Positions 27,062 to 36,828 of a DNA stretch of 36,841 bases are shown piece by piece. Position 1 is the first letter of the stretch. Each line of letters begins with the position of its first letter. Where the stretch lies: contig JASANZ010002031.1 in NCBI GenBank assembly GCA_030849805.1, positions 1 through 36,841 of the forward strand. The letters are read 5' to 3'. This DNA comes from Sergeia podlipaevii (lineage: Eukaryota; Euglenozoa; Kinetoplastea; Trypanosomatida; Trypanosomatidae). The notes below the pieces were generated by a model, which was given only the letters and a program-made list of their open reading frames with translations, made no database searches and was not told the origin of the DNA. The position numbers and the translations under genes were made by a program.

Positions 27062-29740
27062 ATGCTTCGCAAAGATGAGGAGAGCACTAGTGCATCAAGC
27101 TCTCTACCTATAGCAGGAAGTTTGACCACACTGGCACAGAGCATTGATGGTGGTGTTGCTGGTCGTAGCAGCGGTCTCGCCACGACACCCCGAGTCGCGT
27201 TGGAGTCCTGGCTAGAGAAAAAGGCGGATTGGCGATTTTCTTGGGACCGACGTTACTGCGTGCTGGATGGAACTCGAATGGCATACCGTGTGGACGAAAT
27301 GAGCCCTGAGAAGAAGAATGGCACGGTTGTCTCCGTCGACGGCAAGATCGCAGGCGTTGGCTGCGATCTTGCGTTTCGGTTGTGGTTGCTGGAAGGCGGC
27401 TGCTGGACCCTGCGTGCGACAGATCATGAAACTTATCAATCATGGATGGAACACATTTTACGTGCTCTCAGCACCAGTGGGGTGCTAGGCGCATTGTCCA
27501 ATCTACGCATATCCAACGTACTCGCGCAAGGCAACAGCGCGGCGTCGTCCAATAGTGCTACAGCATTAGGTGGAAGTCTGCTGGGACTTACCGGGCATAA
27601 CACTGACGCACAAGGGGACAGTGCTAGCGGCAGTCTGGCTGCCCTTCCTAATGCACTTCTCAGCGGCTCCGCTTTGACCACCACTACTCGAGCTGTTGCG
27701 GACGCACTGACACATGCAGACGTACACAACAAAACTGCCTTGGGTGCAGCAACCTCTGGCACAGCGAGTGCTCTCACATCTGCGTCATCAGTGTCTACAT
27801 CTACCTGGGGTGTACCTCAGCTTACTGCGACAGTGATGAAGAGAGGCACGTGGACAGGCATGTGGAAGCCTCGCGTGATTGAACTGTTCGAAGGGTACCA
27901 ACTCGTGTACAAGTCCACCGCAGAGAACGCCACAGCGCGCAACCGCTACGCAATCCTTACCGCTGACCTCTCCCACTCCTGGCGCAGTGACCACCAGCTG
28001 TACCTTGTGATGTCTGTAAAGGACTATTTCTGGGTGCGCTTCAGCACCAGCGAGGAGTGTGCCAAGTGGCATCAGACCATCCGTGCAGCCTTGCGGTGGA
28101 GCTGTGCGTGGCATTGCTTGGCGGCTCCCGAGTATTCACTCGGCGCTGCAGAGGCACTTTTGACGTGGAGCTCGAGCCCAGAAGGAGGGTGCTTTGGTGC
28201 CGCCACTACGTACGACCCGCTAAGAGTGCATTATCACGGCGCCACGATTGTGCCGCACCCTCTTGCTCAAGACGACGCCGTCCTCTTGCTCTCTTACGGT
28301 GGTTCCAACAAGTGGTGTACGCAGGTGTTCACTCCAGAAGCCCGTGCCTTTCTGCCATACGCTGAGGCAGCTTCACTAAATCCCTGTGGTGCGCTGCGCG
28401 CGCTCGAGCTCGCTGGGAGCCATCCCGCCTCTGCGCCAGCCATGTGTCCCTACGAGCCACACCGGCATGTCAAGGTGAGCCCGCCCGCGGTGTACGGATG
28501 CTCCTTGTGCACACTTATCAGAGACGCCGGCACCACTGCGGATGTGGCCCTTATTGGCGGCAGGACAGGAGGTGTGTACTACGCCCCTGAAGAAACAGAA
28601 GTATGGTGTGGCCGCGTGGCGTGTGGCCTGACGCCGCAGTATGCAGGCATTGTGAACGAAAAGGAGGCGGCTGCCAGTAGTCCCAAAACAGCAGCTGAGA
28701 TAGGCGCCCACAGCACGCTACAGTGGAGGCGGCACACAGTGCCGGCTTATGAGTTCCCCTCTCTCGCCTTTCACGATGCCGTTACGGTGCCACTACGCGC
28801 TCACACTGCTACCAATGAGTTGTGTGTGCTCGTAACGGGCGGCATTGACGGTGAGTGCCGCACACGTGCTGAGTGCTACATGCTCATATGGCCTGATGCG
28901 ACACCACTTCCTGCTTCACCCACCACCACCCCATCCCCGCAGAATCAAACTACTACTACTACTGCTGCTGCTGCGAATGCCACGACTGCGGCCACCCCGG
29001 CGGAGGACAGAGGGCGTGCAGGAAGAGGAGATGTGGAAGTCTGCCCTTTTGGATATTTACCAGAAGGACGCGCCTTTCACCGCACCGCAGTTCTCGCTGA
29101 TGGCACGGTCGTGATGATCGGCGGCAGAGGCATCGAGAACGGTAATGTCGCCGATATAGTACTGACCTTGCCACCCAGTGCAGTGGCGTCTGCACACACA
29201 CAGTGGGCAAATGCAATCAGAGTGATCGATGAGGCTTGTGATGACGATGATGACGGTAGTGCTGTGAAGTTGGAAGGCGAACAGCAAGACGACGAGGTCG
29301 GTGGCGACTTCATCATACCTAAGGACAAGGCTACCGCTGCGTCACCATGGTTGCCGGTCATATGGGATTCAGACCGTAGCACCGTCACGTCACTGCCGCA
29401 GCTTCCTGACGTGGCGGTTGCGTCCACAGGATCTGGTGGCGGAAATCGTGTTGTGGTCATGTCGCAGCTCACCACCCCCAAGCACATCGTAAAGCTCTAC
29501 GTGCTGGACTTCATTGATATCTCTCGTGGCGCACTGGGACAGCAGTACCAACAGCACACAAAGCAGGTGCGATGCATGGAAGTACCACTGAAGATTGGTG
29601 CTGTCCCAACTCGTGTCGTGGGCTGTACCTTACACGTGTACGATGGATACATCTATGTACTTGGTTCTGGTGATGGTGGCGAGGGTACCAAGAGCGAGAG
29701 TACACTCCGCGGTCCACTTCGCGTTCTCATGAGTGATTAA
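27062..29740 (+). CDS. Protein with two PH-like domains and a kelch-like propeller
   Basis: Predicted 892-residue protein of unknown role. A clear PH domain lies at about residues 47-137: LESWLEKKADWRFSWDRRYC opens it, and CWTLRATDHETYQSWMEHIL forms its last strand and the helix with the conserved Trp. A second PH-like domain (about 250-346) begins ATVMKRGTWTGMWKPRVIEL and ends FSTSEECAKWHQTIRAAL. Ser/Ala-rich linkers lie between. The C-terminal half has kelch-like strands with double-glycine turns (VALIGGRTGGVYY, LCVLVTGGIDGECR, TVVMIGGRGIENG, YVLGSGDGGEG), suggesting a beta-propeller. The architecture suggests a membrane-phosphoinositide adaptor with a protein-binding propeller; that role is inferred. 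No catalytic residues or membrane segments are seen. The start is the ATG at 27062. Confidence 0.75.
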   Translation: MLRKDEESTSASSSLPIAGSLTTLAQSIDGGVAGRSSGLATTPRVALESWLEKKADWRFSWDRRYCVLDGTRMAYRVDEMSPEKKNGTVVSVDGKIAGVGCDLAFRLWLLEGGCWTLRATDHETYQSWMEHILRALSTSGVLGALSNLRISNVLAQGNSAASSNSATALGGSLLGLTGHNTDAQGDSASGSLAALPNALLSGSALTTTTRAVADALTHADVHNKTALGAATSGTASALTSASSVSTSTWGVPQLTATVMKRGTWTGMWKPRVIELFEGYQLVYKSTAENATARNRYAILTADLSHSWRSDHQLYLVMSVKDYFWVRFSTSEECAKWHQTIRAALRWSCAWHCLAAPEYSLGAAEALLTWSSSPEGGCFGAATTYDPLRVHYHGATIVPHPLAQDDAVLLLSYGGSNKWCTQVFTPEARAFLPYAEAASLNPCGALRALELAGSHPASAPAMCPYEPHRHVKVSPPAVYGCSLCTLIRDAGTTADVALIGGRTGGVYYAPEETEVWCGRVACGLTPQYAGIVNEKEAAASSPKTAAEIGAHSTLQWRRHTVPAYEFPSLAFHDAVTVPLRAHTATNELCVLVTGGIDGECRTRAECYMLIWPDATPLPASPTTTPSPQNQTTTTTAAAANATTAATPAEDRGRAGRGDVEVCPFGYLPEGRAFHRTAVLADGTVVMIGGRGIENGNVADIVLTLPPSAVASAHTQWANAIRVIDEACDDDDDGSAVKLEGEQQDDEVGGDFIIPKDKATAASPWLPVIWDSDRSTVTSLPQLPDVAVASTGSGGGNRVVVMSQLTTPKHIVKLYVLDFIDISRGALGQQYQQHTKQVRCMEVPLKIGAVPTRVVGCTLHVYDGYIYVLGSGDGGEGTKSESTLRGPLRVLMSD

Positions 29741-30510
29741 TGAGTTGAGCAACTTTTGGCCCCCCCCCCCCCCCCAAAAAAAAAAAAAAAAAAGTTCTAT
29801 TTGANATATATATATTCTACTATGATGTTGTTTTTGATGTTATTGTTATTTTTTTTTTCCTTTTCCTTACCTATACACCTGGTAGAAAAAGTGCACTACT
29901 TGCGAAAGTCATTTTTGCCATTGATGATATGGCAATTGGCTTTACTAGTAGCAAGCGTTACTTTATCACGCATTTATCTATTTCCGCTCGTTTTGTTATT
30001 ATTTTTATTATTATTTGACCTGTGCTTTATACCGAGTAAGAACCTATGAACGGTAGCAACGCATCTTATATTCTGCTTTTTTTATATATCTTCGATGCTG
30101 TTTTGGCGACGGTTCTTATTACTTTTACAATTTGCGTGTGTGTTTATTTTCCCTTTCCAGGTTTTTGTGATATGACCGCTGCTACATTCAACTTGAGGGA
30201 ATTCGATCAAAATGAAAACAGTAAAAATGTGAGTACTGCTGTGTCCTTCCAAATTGTCTTGCTGTGTTGTAAGTGCTCCTCGATTATAGTATGCCTTTAA
30301 AATGGGTACGTTTGGTTTCTTGCTTTTTCTTCAAATCAATGTTCACGCTCCCGTTTTTTTTCTTTCAATTTCTATTTTCTTACTTTCTATTGATTGCATC
30401 ATTACTGTACTGTTACATCTTGTCCCATGTGCACGGCAGGCAACACACACACACACACACAATATATATATCAAGGAACTACTTACATACATATACTCTA
30501 TTTTGCTTTG
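29741..30510. other. Spacer with C16/A18 runs and an ambiguous base
   Basis: The spacer opens with a 16-C run (29760-29775) directly followed by an 18-A run (29776-29793), then an N at 29805. A CA run lies at about 30448-30461. The longer open frame at 30394-31071 is an out-of-frame shadow of the next gene. No gene seen here. Confidence 0.65.
29760..29793. repeat. C16-A18 homopolymer junction
   Basis: A 16-C run abuts an 18-A run just after the PH/kelch gene, with an undetermined base 12 bases later. The lengths should be treated as uncertain. Confidence 0.85.
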
Positions 30511-30550
30511 AGTTTTTTCTCTTTTCTTTTTCACTTTCTTCTACATATAG
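30511..30550 (+). promoter_or_regulatory. Trans-splice acceptor of tail-anchored protein gene
   Basis: A pyrimidine tract (30511-30543) leads to ACATATAG, with the AG at 30549-30550. The ATG is at 30594. Confidence 0.6.
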
Positions 30551-30593
30551 TTGCTATCTCATTTATATTATTTTATCTTATTCAACGCAATAA

Positions 30594-31250
30594 ATGGACG
30601 GAGAACTCACTCCGGCTCCCTCACAGTCTATCACAAGGGAGACACTTTCCTTCATCAGTCCTTTGCGAGGTGTGCCAAATGTTCCCGCGCTCTCCTTTAC
30701 CTCCACACCCGCCAGTGCGTCCTCCTATCCGCGGCACAAGAGCGAGCTGCTCTCCACTATTGAGCACCACATTAGGGAGATGGAAACTACTGTCAAGTCT
30801 AACATCATCGCAGCACAGACCTTGCGTAGCCAACGAAGCGCAAGCTTCAATGAGGGCTTGGCAAATGCCGCAAGTAGTAGCTTCTCCAACACCGCTGACA
30901 TACATGTTCATGAAAAAGAAGACACTTCTTCAGAGGAAGATACTGTGCGAGATAATGAGCAGACTGTATATGACGTGCCGTTGGCGGCAGCGCGTCTCAC
31001 ATTACGTGAAGAGAAGGAGGAGGAGGAGGAGGATGACGATGAAAAACAACAAAAAAGCGAAGAGGTGTTAGCATCGTTAGGGCCTGCCAGTCAAGTTGTC
31101 GAGAGATCTAGCCGTGCAGCAAGGACCTGGCAAAGAGTTGTTGCTCTTCCGCCAATTGTGAGATGGGGTATTGCCATTATGGTGACCTTGTGCGTGCATG
31201 TTGGAGTGTCAAGTGTGGCGTTTGCAGTTGGCTTGATGCTACTTGCTTAG
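30594..31250 (+). CDS. Small tail-anchored membrane protein, unknown
   Basis: Predicted 218-residue protein that I do not recognise. The N-terminal two thirds is polar and Ser/Thr-rich, with a possible helical stretch (ELLSTIEHHIREMETTVKSN, about residues 50-70) and an acidic block (about 141-152, Glu/Asp only). One strongly hydrophobic segment sits at the very C-terminus (about 190-218, from WGIAIMVTLCVHVG to the end), with basic residues before it (RAARTWQR). This is the layout of a tail-anchored ER or mitochondrial outer-membrane protein. The helix-then-anchor plan could suit a SNARE- or tether-like protein, but no SNARE heptads are convincing. Start: first ATG after the acceptor. Confidence 0.75.
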   Translation: MDGELTPAPSQSITRETLSFISPLRGVPNVPALSFTSTPASASSYPRHKSELLSTIEHHIREMETTVKSNIIAAQTLRSQRSASFNEGLANAASSSFSNTADIHVHEKEDTSSEEDTVRDNEQTVYDVPLAAARLTLREEKEEEEEDDDEKQQKSEEVLASLGPASQVVERSSRAARTWQRVVALPPIVRWGIAIMVTLCVHVGVSSVAFAVGLMLLA

Positions 31251-31800
31251 AGCTTCCCAGTATATATATATGAGGAGAAGTGCGCATGCATGTGTATGTC
31301 ATGTGCGTATGTGTTTGTATGTTTCAAGGGAGAGGAGGAGTGCTTATACTTTTTGGGGGGTGGGTGAGACAGTTATACATAGCTATTCCTCCCCTTCACT
31401 CTAGATTAAGGTTCTGTACAATTTTTTTTTCTCTTTTTTTTTCTTTCTTGTGGAACTTGTGGCTCTAGAGAGAGAAAAAAAAAAACAGAAAAGTTGTTGC
31501 ATTAAATTTTGCATCTTTGTGCGTACGCATTAGTGCTATATATAGATATATTAATGCTATATACGTATATTCTTTGTATATATATATTTGGCACCAACCA
31601 TTTTTATTCTTGTAGCACCTGTGGAAGTTGACTAACAGATACATTACTGCTAACATTATCTGAAGAGAGAGAGAGAAACAGATGTGATGATATTGGTGTG
31701 CGAAAACTTACTTTGAGTTAAAGGGAAAATGAAAAATGAGACAAACACTTCTATCATCAATACATATACATCTCAAAAAAACTTATATCCACTTTACTTC
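31251..31800. other. Spacer before EMC10-like gene
   Basis: AT-rich spacer with TA-type runs (about 31259-31271 and 31536-31590), T tracts and a short GA run (31663-31676). No gene seen. Confidence 0.65.
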
Positions 31801-31840
31801 CTATTTTTTAAATGTACTCTTTAGCTTCTCACTTACTCAG
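31801..31840 (+). promoter_or_regulatory. Acceptor region of EMC10-like gene
   Basis: A pyrimidine-rich tract leads to CTTACTCAG, with the AG at 31839-31840. No ATG occurs between this AG and 32021, so the signal-peptide ATG is the first in the predicted mRNA. A second tract near 31950 with a later AG (32003-32004) is the alternative; both give the same start. Confidence 0.5.
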
Positions 31841-32020
31841 GAGTTACACACACCAGCCCATTTTTCACGCAGGCTTGAGTCTTTGCTGCTTCCTATTACC
31901 TGCCATATTGCAATCACATACATTTATCAGTCTATCTCACACGTGATTGGTGTTTTTTTTTATATAAAAAAGAATAAAAGCAAAAAGAAAAAAGGTATAT
32001 TTAGCACAACTTGCTTCATC

Positions 32021-33022
32021 ATGGCTCGGCAGCTTGCAGGTGTTGTGGTGTGCTACGTGCTGGTGGTGTTGGTCATGGCACTTGGGCTGGCCACTCCTGG
32101 TATGGCGGCTGAGAAGGAAGACAAATTCCCTGTGCTGGAGGTTGTGCTGGGGCAAGACTTTGAGGTGAGTGTCATGACAGAGTCTTTCGGCACTTTTAAC
32201 GCTACTCTACGCCTTCGCGGCTCTCCTAGTTTTCCTGAGCGTCTTCAGGGCGAGCTGATCCCCCATGGAAATCAGGTTTTTGACTCCATCGTGTCCATCG
32301 CGGGCAGTGTGTCAACTGAGCGGCAACCTCGCAAGCGTCCTCAGCACGTTCTGCCTCACTTTGCTCGTGAGCGCGACCTCACCGATGAGAAGCTCTCCAG
32401 CCTCTCTCCAGTCATGGACGGTGATCCAGCTGAGAAGGAGCGGCCGTCGCTCTTTGTGGTGGAGCTGCAGTTGCGCCACTCTAACTCACCACAAGGCACC
32501 GCCAACTTTTATTATCTGCCCGCCGACCACGAACAATTGGAGAAGGCCCGTGAAGCCATCAACGATGGCTCGGCAGTTGTGTCGGCAAGTACAACTTTTG
32601 CGTTCCGTCAGGAAGCACCCGGCTGGACTGGAGTATTGAGCCCAGTGGAGGAGCTCGCGAGGAGTGTGTCTGCGGACATTAGTATTGGCGATTCCGCGGC
32701 AGACGTGGAGGGTGACGCCATGCTGCACTTCTTTTCTGAACACGAGTTTTCCTTGAGTGTGCGTCTGCCGATCCTTTCCGGTGCCGATGCACAGTATCGT
32801 TTCCGGAAGGAGCGCATCTGGGTACACGGCTACACGCATCCCTCTAAGGACGTGTATGACGGCAACGTGAGCAAACAACCGTGGTGGGCCAAGTACGCTA
32901 CGATTACGATTTTTGTACTTGCTTTTTTTATTCAGATTATGACGGGTGTGCAGGACGGCAAGAAGTCTCAGCAACAGAAGAAGCTGGCCAACGCAGCAGC
33001 GGTGCAGAAGAAAATTAAGTAA
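32021..33022 (+). CDS. Type I ER membrane protein, EMC10-like
   Basis: Predicted 333-residue protein with a signal peptide (hydrophobic core about residues 6-24, then PGMAA), a luminal domain rich in beta-type segments, one membrane helix near the C-terminus (about 288-305), and a short Lys/Gln-rich cytosolic tail (KKSQQQKK). The segment KQPWWAKYATITIFVLAFFI, with the following MTG, resembles the end of EMC10, where an aromatic-AKYW motif enters the membrane helix and MSG follows it. The start of the luminal domain (LEVVLGQDFEVSV) also fits EMC10's first strand. EMC10 is a luminal subunit of the ER membrane complex that inserts membrane proteins. The match is recalled by eye and covers short stretches, so this is a proposal. 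Start 32021 is chosen because it gives a clean signal peptide; the longer upstream frame is spacer translation. Confidence 0.6.
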   Translation: MARQLAGVVVCYVLVVLVMALGLATPGMAAEKEDKFPVLEVVLGQDFEVSVMTESFGTFNATLRLRGSPSFPERLQGELIPHGNQVFDSIVSIAGSVSTERQPRKRPQHVLPHFARERDLTDEKLSSLSPVMDGDPAEKERPSLFVVELQLRHSNSPQGTANFYYLPADHEQLEKAREAINDGSAVVSASTTFAFRQEAPGWTGVLSPVEELARSVSADISIGDSAADVEGDAMLHFFSEHEFSLSVRLPILSGADAQYRFRKERIWVHGYTHPSKDVYDGNVSKQPWWAKYATITIFVLAFFIQIMTGVQDGKKSQQQKKLANAAAVQKKIK

Positions 33023-33515
33023 AGTGGTGGGAGGGGTATCTTGATGGCTACTTTAAAAAAAAAAAATTATTATTGTTCTTATTACCTCCCGATTTACCAT
33101 TGTGTTGAAATCGCATAAGTCAATCATAAAAAGCGGCACGTTTGGATTCCTCCTTAAAAAAAAAAAAAAGAAAACTGATGTAAGAGTTTGGGTATGCATT
33201 TGCACGATATATAAGGTCGAAAGCCGTCCTGATATCATGTGAAAATTAATAATGCTTATCATTTCTGTTGTGCTCGTAACTGCGTTTGCACTGTATCTTA
33301 CATTCCTTTTTACGTTCTTTTCATTCCGTTTTCATCAAGTTTTAAATTTTATTGCTTTCTGTGAGAGGAACACTTTGTCATTTTTTTTTTTTTCAAGCAT
33401 ACAAAGAAGAAGTGTATCGCATTACGGCTACGGACAATACCGAGCCGCTTCTTTCAGTATCTCTGTGTATGGTTTGAGAGAGGCAGGCTCACTCTTCTTC
33501 AAAAGTGCTTGAACG
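33023..33515. other. Spacer before WD40 gene
   Basis: AT-rich spacer with A runs (33053-33066 and 33156-33169) and T tracts. No gene seen. Confidence 0.65.
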
Positions 33516-33518
33516 CTC

Positions 33519-33542
33519 ATATTTCTTTCCTTTTTTTTTTAG
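33519..33542 (+). promoter_or_regulatory. Trans-splice acceptor of WD40 gene
   Basis: A pyrimidine tract ends in TTTTTTTTAG, with the AG at 33541-33542. The ATG at 33667 follows a 5' UTR of about 124 nt. Confidence 0.6.
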
Positions 33543-33666
33543 CAATAGCAATACCAACGAAAACTGAAGTAAAAAAAGCGTTGCATATAGACAAAAATTC
33601 CTTTATAGAAAACCTACGTACCAATTGTAATCTTATCCAGAGGAGGAAAGAAAAAAAGCAGGCAAG

Positions 33667-35583
33667 ATGCAGATCAATGTGGATCACTTTGAGGTGTTTA
33701 TGAAGAAGGTCTATGATGCGCCAAACTTAAACCACACAAACGAATTCAATGTTGTTATTCGCGACGGCATTGAGGCACACCAGCGCGGGGTTGTCACTAC
33801 CGTAAACAAGGATAGGGCAGTAGGAGAGGTGGCCAGTTCCCATAAGAAAACCACCGTTTTTGGAGAACGTTTTGGTGCTGGTAAGCTAAGCATGAGTTTT
33901 GCCTCCACCTCGCTACTCGCCATCTTTGGAAGCACGCTGAAGACGTTGCAGATACCACGAAACTGCATGCTATATTCTGACTTCAGAGGAAAGGGCGAGC
34001 GCTTGCATCTCATAGCGCCGCCACGCGGCATTCACCACGTGGATGAACTTGATTTTGTTGTGGACGTGGTGGGCATCAATATGGTGACGGGAGGAATGCC
34101 GAGAGAGGAGTCTATGGGTGCCACCTCGTACGGCCCGGGCTCGCCTTTGTTAAATGACAACAACTTGCTCTTTCCTTCACTTTCTGACGTTCAAAGGGTG
34201 CATGAGCAAGACGAGAATCAGCAGCAGCCACTATTACAACCGCCGCAGCAACAAAAGTCGGTTCTTCCCCTCGTGCGCGATATTCTTCCGCTCATGCGGG
34301 ATGTGAGGGTGCGTACGCTCCCTGGGTGCGGCGGAGCCAGGCTGCGTCAGGCAGTCTTCACGACACCCTCAGCAGACACGTATGTTGTCTGTGGAACCGA
34401 GTCGTACTGCTATTCGCTTTGTATTGAAAATGATTCCAAACGTCTGTACAGTGATGCGCTGCCTGAAAGCTCTGGCATTACGGCGTTGGGGTTGAAAATG
34501 CCGCCGCGAGCATCACAGCGGTTTCTTCCTCCGCCTGTGCAGTGCAACATAACAGGCGTGTACGCATCCCATAAAGCGCCGATTCAGAATCTTGCCGTCA
34601 GCAAGGACCACAACTTTCTCTTGACTTGCGGCAAAGATGGCGTTGCTGCTGTGGAGGACATTGGTACATTCCACTGCCACAGTCTCCTTGTTCATGGCGC
34701 ATCCGTCACATCCGGCGCGTTCTCACATAACAATCAGTTCATCATCACTGGCTGCGCTGACAAGATGAGCTACGTGTTTAGCGGCTGGCGCTTGACCGCA
34801 CGACCGACACCGCTTTGCGTCTTCCGCGGTCACTCAGACCCCTTGACATGTGTAGCGGCACATTCTAGCGAGCCCATGGTGGCTTCCGGATGCCAGGGCA
34901 GTGGGGTGTACATATGGGATCCTTCCACAGCTACTGCTAACTACACCGTCGGTAAAGATATCCATAGAGGCCCGATTACCGCCGTCTCCTTCAACTACTC
35001 AGGCACGTTGCTTCTATCTGCAGATCCCTTCCGTGTACTTCTAACGGACACTTCTAACGGCGCAACACTTTATGGTTTTGATCATACGCGTATTCCTTCC
35101 TTCATGACACACCCCGTCCCAGCCGCGGATGTACAGCCGATTTACTTCACGTACGGCCTCTTTGCTCCTCAAGAGTACTTTCCAAACAACCTTGTCCTCT
35201 GTACAAGTGATGGGTCTGTGAGTGTGGTGGAGGTGATAGAGGACTTTGAGGAGGCGAAGAGCGGATTGCAGAAAGTGAGTAGCAAACATTCTTTTCGTAA
35301 GAGCGGATCGTTGAATACAAATGGTAGTCAAGTGATGCGTCCGCGTCCACCTCAAGATGCAGCGACGGGTGGCAGCAGTCAATCACGCTCGTCGAACCCA
35401 CGCCGAATGACTCGTCGAACGGTAGCGGTAAAATCTGTGGTGTGGTCCACGAAGCTTCGTACTGCGATATGCTGCGGTCGCGCCGGCGCACAACGCCACA
35501 CTATCTTTGGTGACTTGAACGGGAATATTGTGATCCTTGATTTAGTGCCTAGGTTTCATGCTCCTTCGTTAGGCAAGAGATAG
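33667..35583 (+). CDS. WD40-repeat protein, unknown
   Basis: Predicted 638-residue protein. WD40-type blades are visible at about residues 295-480: HKAPIQNLAVSKDHNFLLTC, then VTSGAFSHNNQFIITGCADK, FRGHSDPLTCVAAHSSEPMV with the GH signature near 387 and IWD as its closing motif, then HRGPITAVSFNYSGTLLLSA. The N-terminal 250 residues have alternating hydrophobic strands (TLKTLQIPRNCMLYSDF; ELDFVVDVVGINMV) that may be further, diverged blades, broken by a Gln-rich loop (about 180-198). A basic Ser-rich insertion (about 545-590) comes before a final strand pair (HTIFGDLNGNIVILDLVP). No signal peptide or membrane segment. It is probably a scaffold for a protein complex; I cannot assign it to a named WD family. 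Confidence 0.8.
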   Translation: MQINVDHFEVFMKKVYDAPNLNHTNEFNVVIRDGIEAHQRGVVTTVNKDRAVGEVASSHKKTTVFGERFGAGKLSMSFASTSLLAIFGSTLKTLQIPRNCMLYSDFRGKGERLHLIAPPRGIHHVDELDFVVDVVGINMVTGGMPREESMGATSYGPGSPLLNDNNLLFPSLSDVQRVHEQDENQQQPLLQPPQQQKSVLPLVRDILPLMRDVRVRTLPGCGGARLRQAVFTTPSADTYVVCGTESYCYSLCIENDSKRLYSDALPESSGITALGLKMPPRASQRFLPPPVQCNITGVYASHKAPIQNLAVSKDHNFLLTCGKDGVAAVEDIGTFHCHSLLVHGASVTSGAFSHNNQFIITGCADKMSYVFSGWRLTARPTPLCVFRGHSDPLTCVAAHSSEPMVASGCQGSGVYIWDPSTATANYTVGKDIHRGPITAVSFNYSGTLLLSADPFRVLLTDTSNGATLYGFDHTRIPSFMTHPVPAADVQPIYFTYGLFAPQEYFPNNLVLCTSDGSVSVVEVIEDFEEAKSGLQKVSSKHSFRKSGSLNTNGSQVMRPRPPQDAATGGSSQSRSSNPRRMTRRTVAVKSVVWSTKLRTAICCGRAGAQRHTIFGDLNGNIVILDLVPRFHAPSLGKR

Positions 35584-35959
35584 GGGGCATTTTCTTGCCG
35601 TGGTTGTATTATATTTTTTTTTTTTGATTCGTTTATGTACTAAGGCTGGTGTACATTGCACTTTTTTCTTCTTTTTTTACCTTATTTTTGTTTTATTCTT
35701 ACTTGTATTATTCTAAACTTTTTTTTTTACTAGCTCGCTTGTGATGCATTCGGAAGTCTAAAGGGAATATGGATGAGGGACGTGTACATATGTATACCTT
35801 TTATGATATCTTTAAAGCGAGATACCCTGTTGAAACTTTAATTATACATATGCCATTCACTATAGATTTTTATAGCTATCATTCCAACCTTTGATTTTGT
35901 GTGTGTCACATGTATGTAGTATGAGCGTAAGTGCTCGTTGCGATGGCTCGTGGTGCTGT

Positions 35960-35981
35960 AACAACAACAACAACAACAACA
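35960..35981. repeat. CAA trinucleotide repeat
   Basis: About seven CAA units in non-coding DNA downstream of the WD40 gene. Confidence 0.85.
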
Positions 35982-36329
35982 AAAAGAAAATGTATAGTGC
36001 TATTCTGAAAGATAACTTTCTATACTGACCAATATGCAAAGTGCCAAACATATATATATATGCACCTCCTCGCTGCTAACATTTTTGCTGCTTGCTATTG
36101 AACGATTGATTTGTTTTATGTAAAAAAAAAAACTAGCAATACAGAAAAGTGAAAGTGAAGGGGGAGGAGTCGATCAGAAATGAAGCTCGTCAAAGCGAAA
36201 GAAAAGAGCTCTTTCCTTCATTGCGAGCTGCCGGCTGTTTTTTCTTTTTTCTTTTTTTTCATTTTTTTTTTGCTCGCTGCTGGGAATAGTGGAATTTTTT
36301 TTTCATTCATTAAGGTTATCTTGAAGCTA

Positions 36330-36365
<36 letters not shown>
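36330..36365. repeat. TA dinucleotide microsatellite
   Basis: An uninterrupted AT/TA repeat of about 17-18 units in the terminal spacer. Confidence 0.9.
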
Positions 36366-36368
<3 letters not shown>

Positions 36369-36828
36369 ATGCTATCCTGGAACCGTTATGACTTACATTG
36401 CTAGTGGTGTGTTTTTGAACATGCACACACACGCACACACATCTGCATACATATATACTTATATTGCAAGTTTACGAGCATAAGTGGATGTGAACCTGTG
36501 TGACTAGGTCTGCTTCTACCGGAGCTGGTCTATCTAAAGAAGAGAGGGGGGGAGGGGGAGAAGAAAGCTAGTGAACTACAAGCTTGAATGGCGTTTGTTT
36601 TCATGAACAGGTGGAAACAGCATTGCGTTTTTATAGTTTTATTCAATTATTGTTGCTTGATCATCTTCTTTTTTTTTTGCTTTGCTAGCTTTGGATACGT
36701 ATACTTTTGGGACTTAGAGGTGGGTCACTGAACCACACGCAGTGCAAACATTTATATGCATACACAGATAGTAAACTATCTATAAAGACATAGGCGCACA
36801 CACAAAAAAAAAAATAGATATAGAAGCA

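Noticed and set aside
30394..31071. A 225-codon open frame overlapping the tail-anchored protein gene
   Set aside because: It starts in a CA repeat and pyrimidine tract before the acceptor AG at 30550, and its composition is that of an off-frame reading. The 30594 frame has a sensible membrane anchor.
36330..36365. TA repeats as a replication origin, centromere or strand-switch region
   Set aside because: The repeats are short simple microsatellites, there is no change of coding strand anywhere, and nothing else marks an origin.
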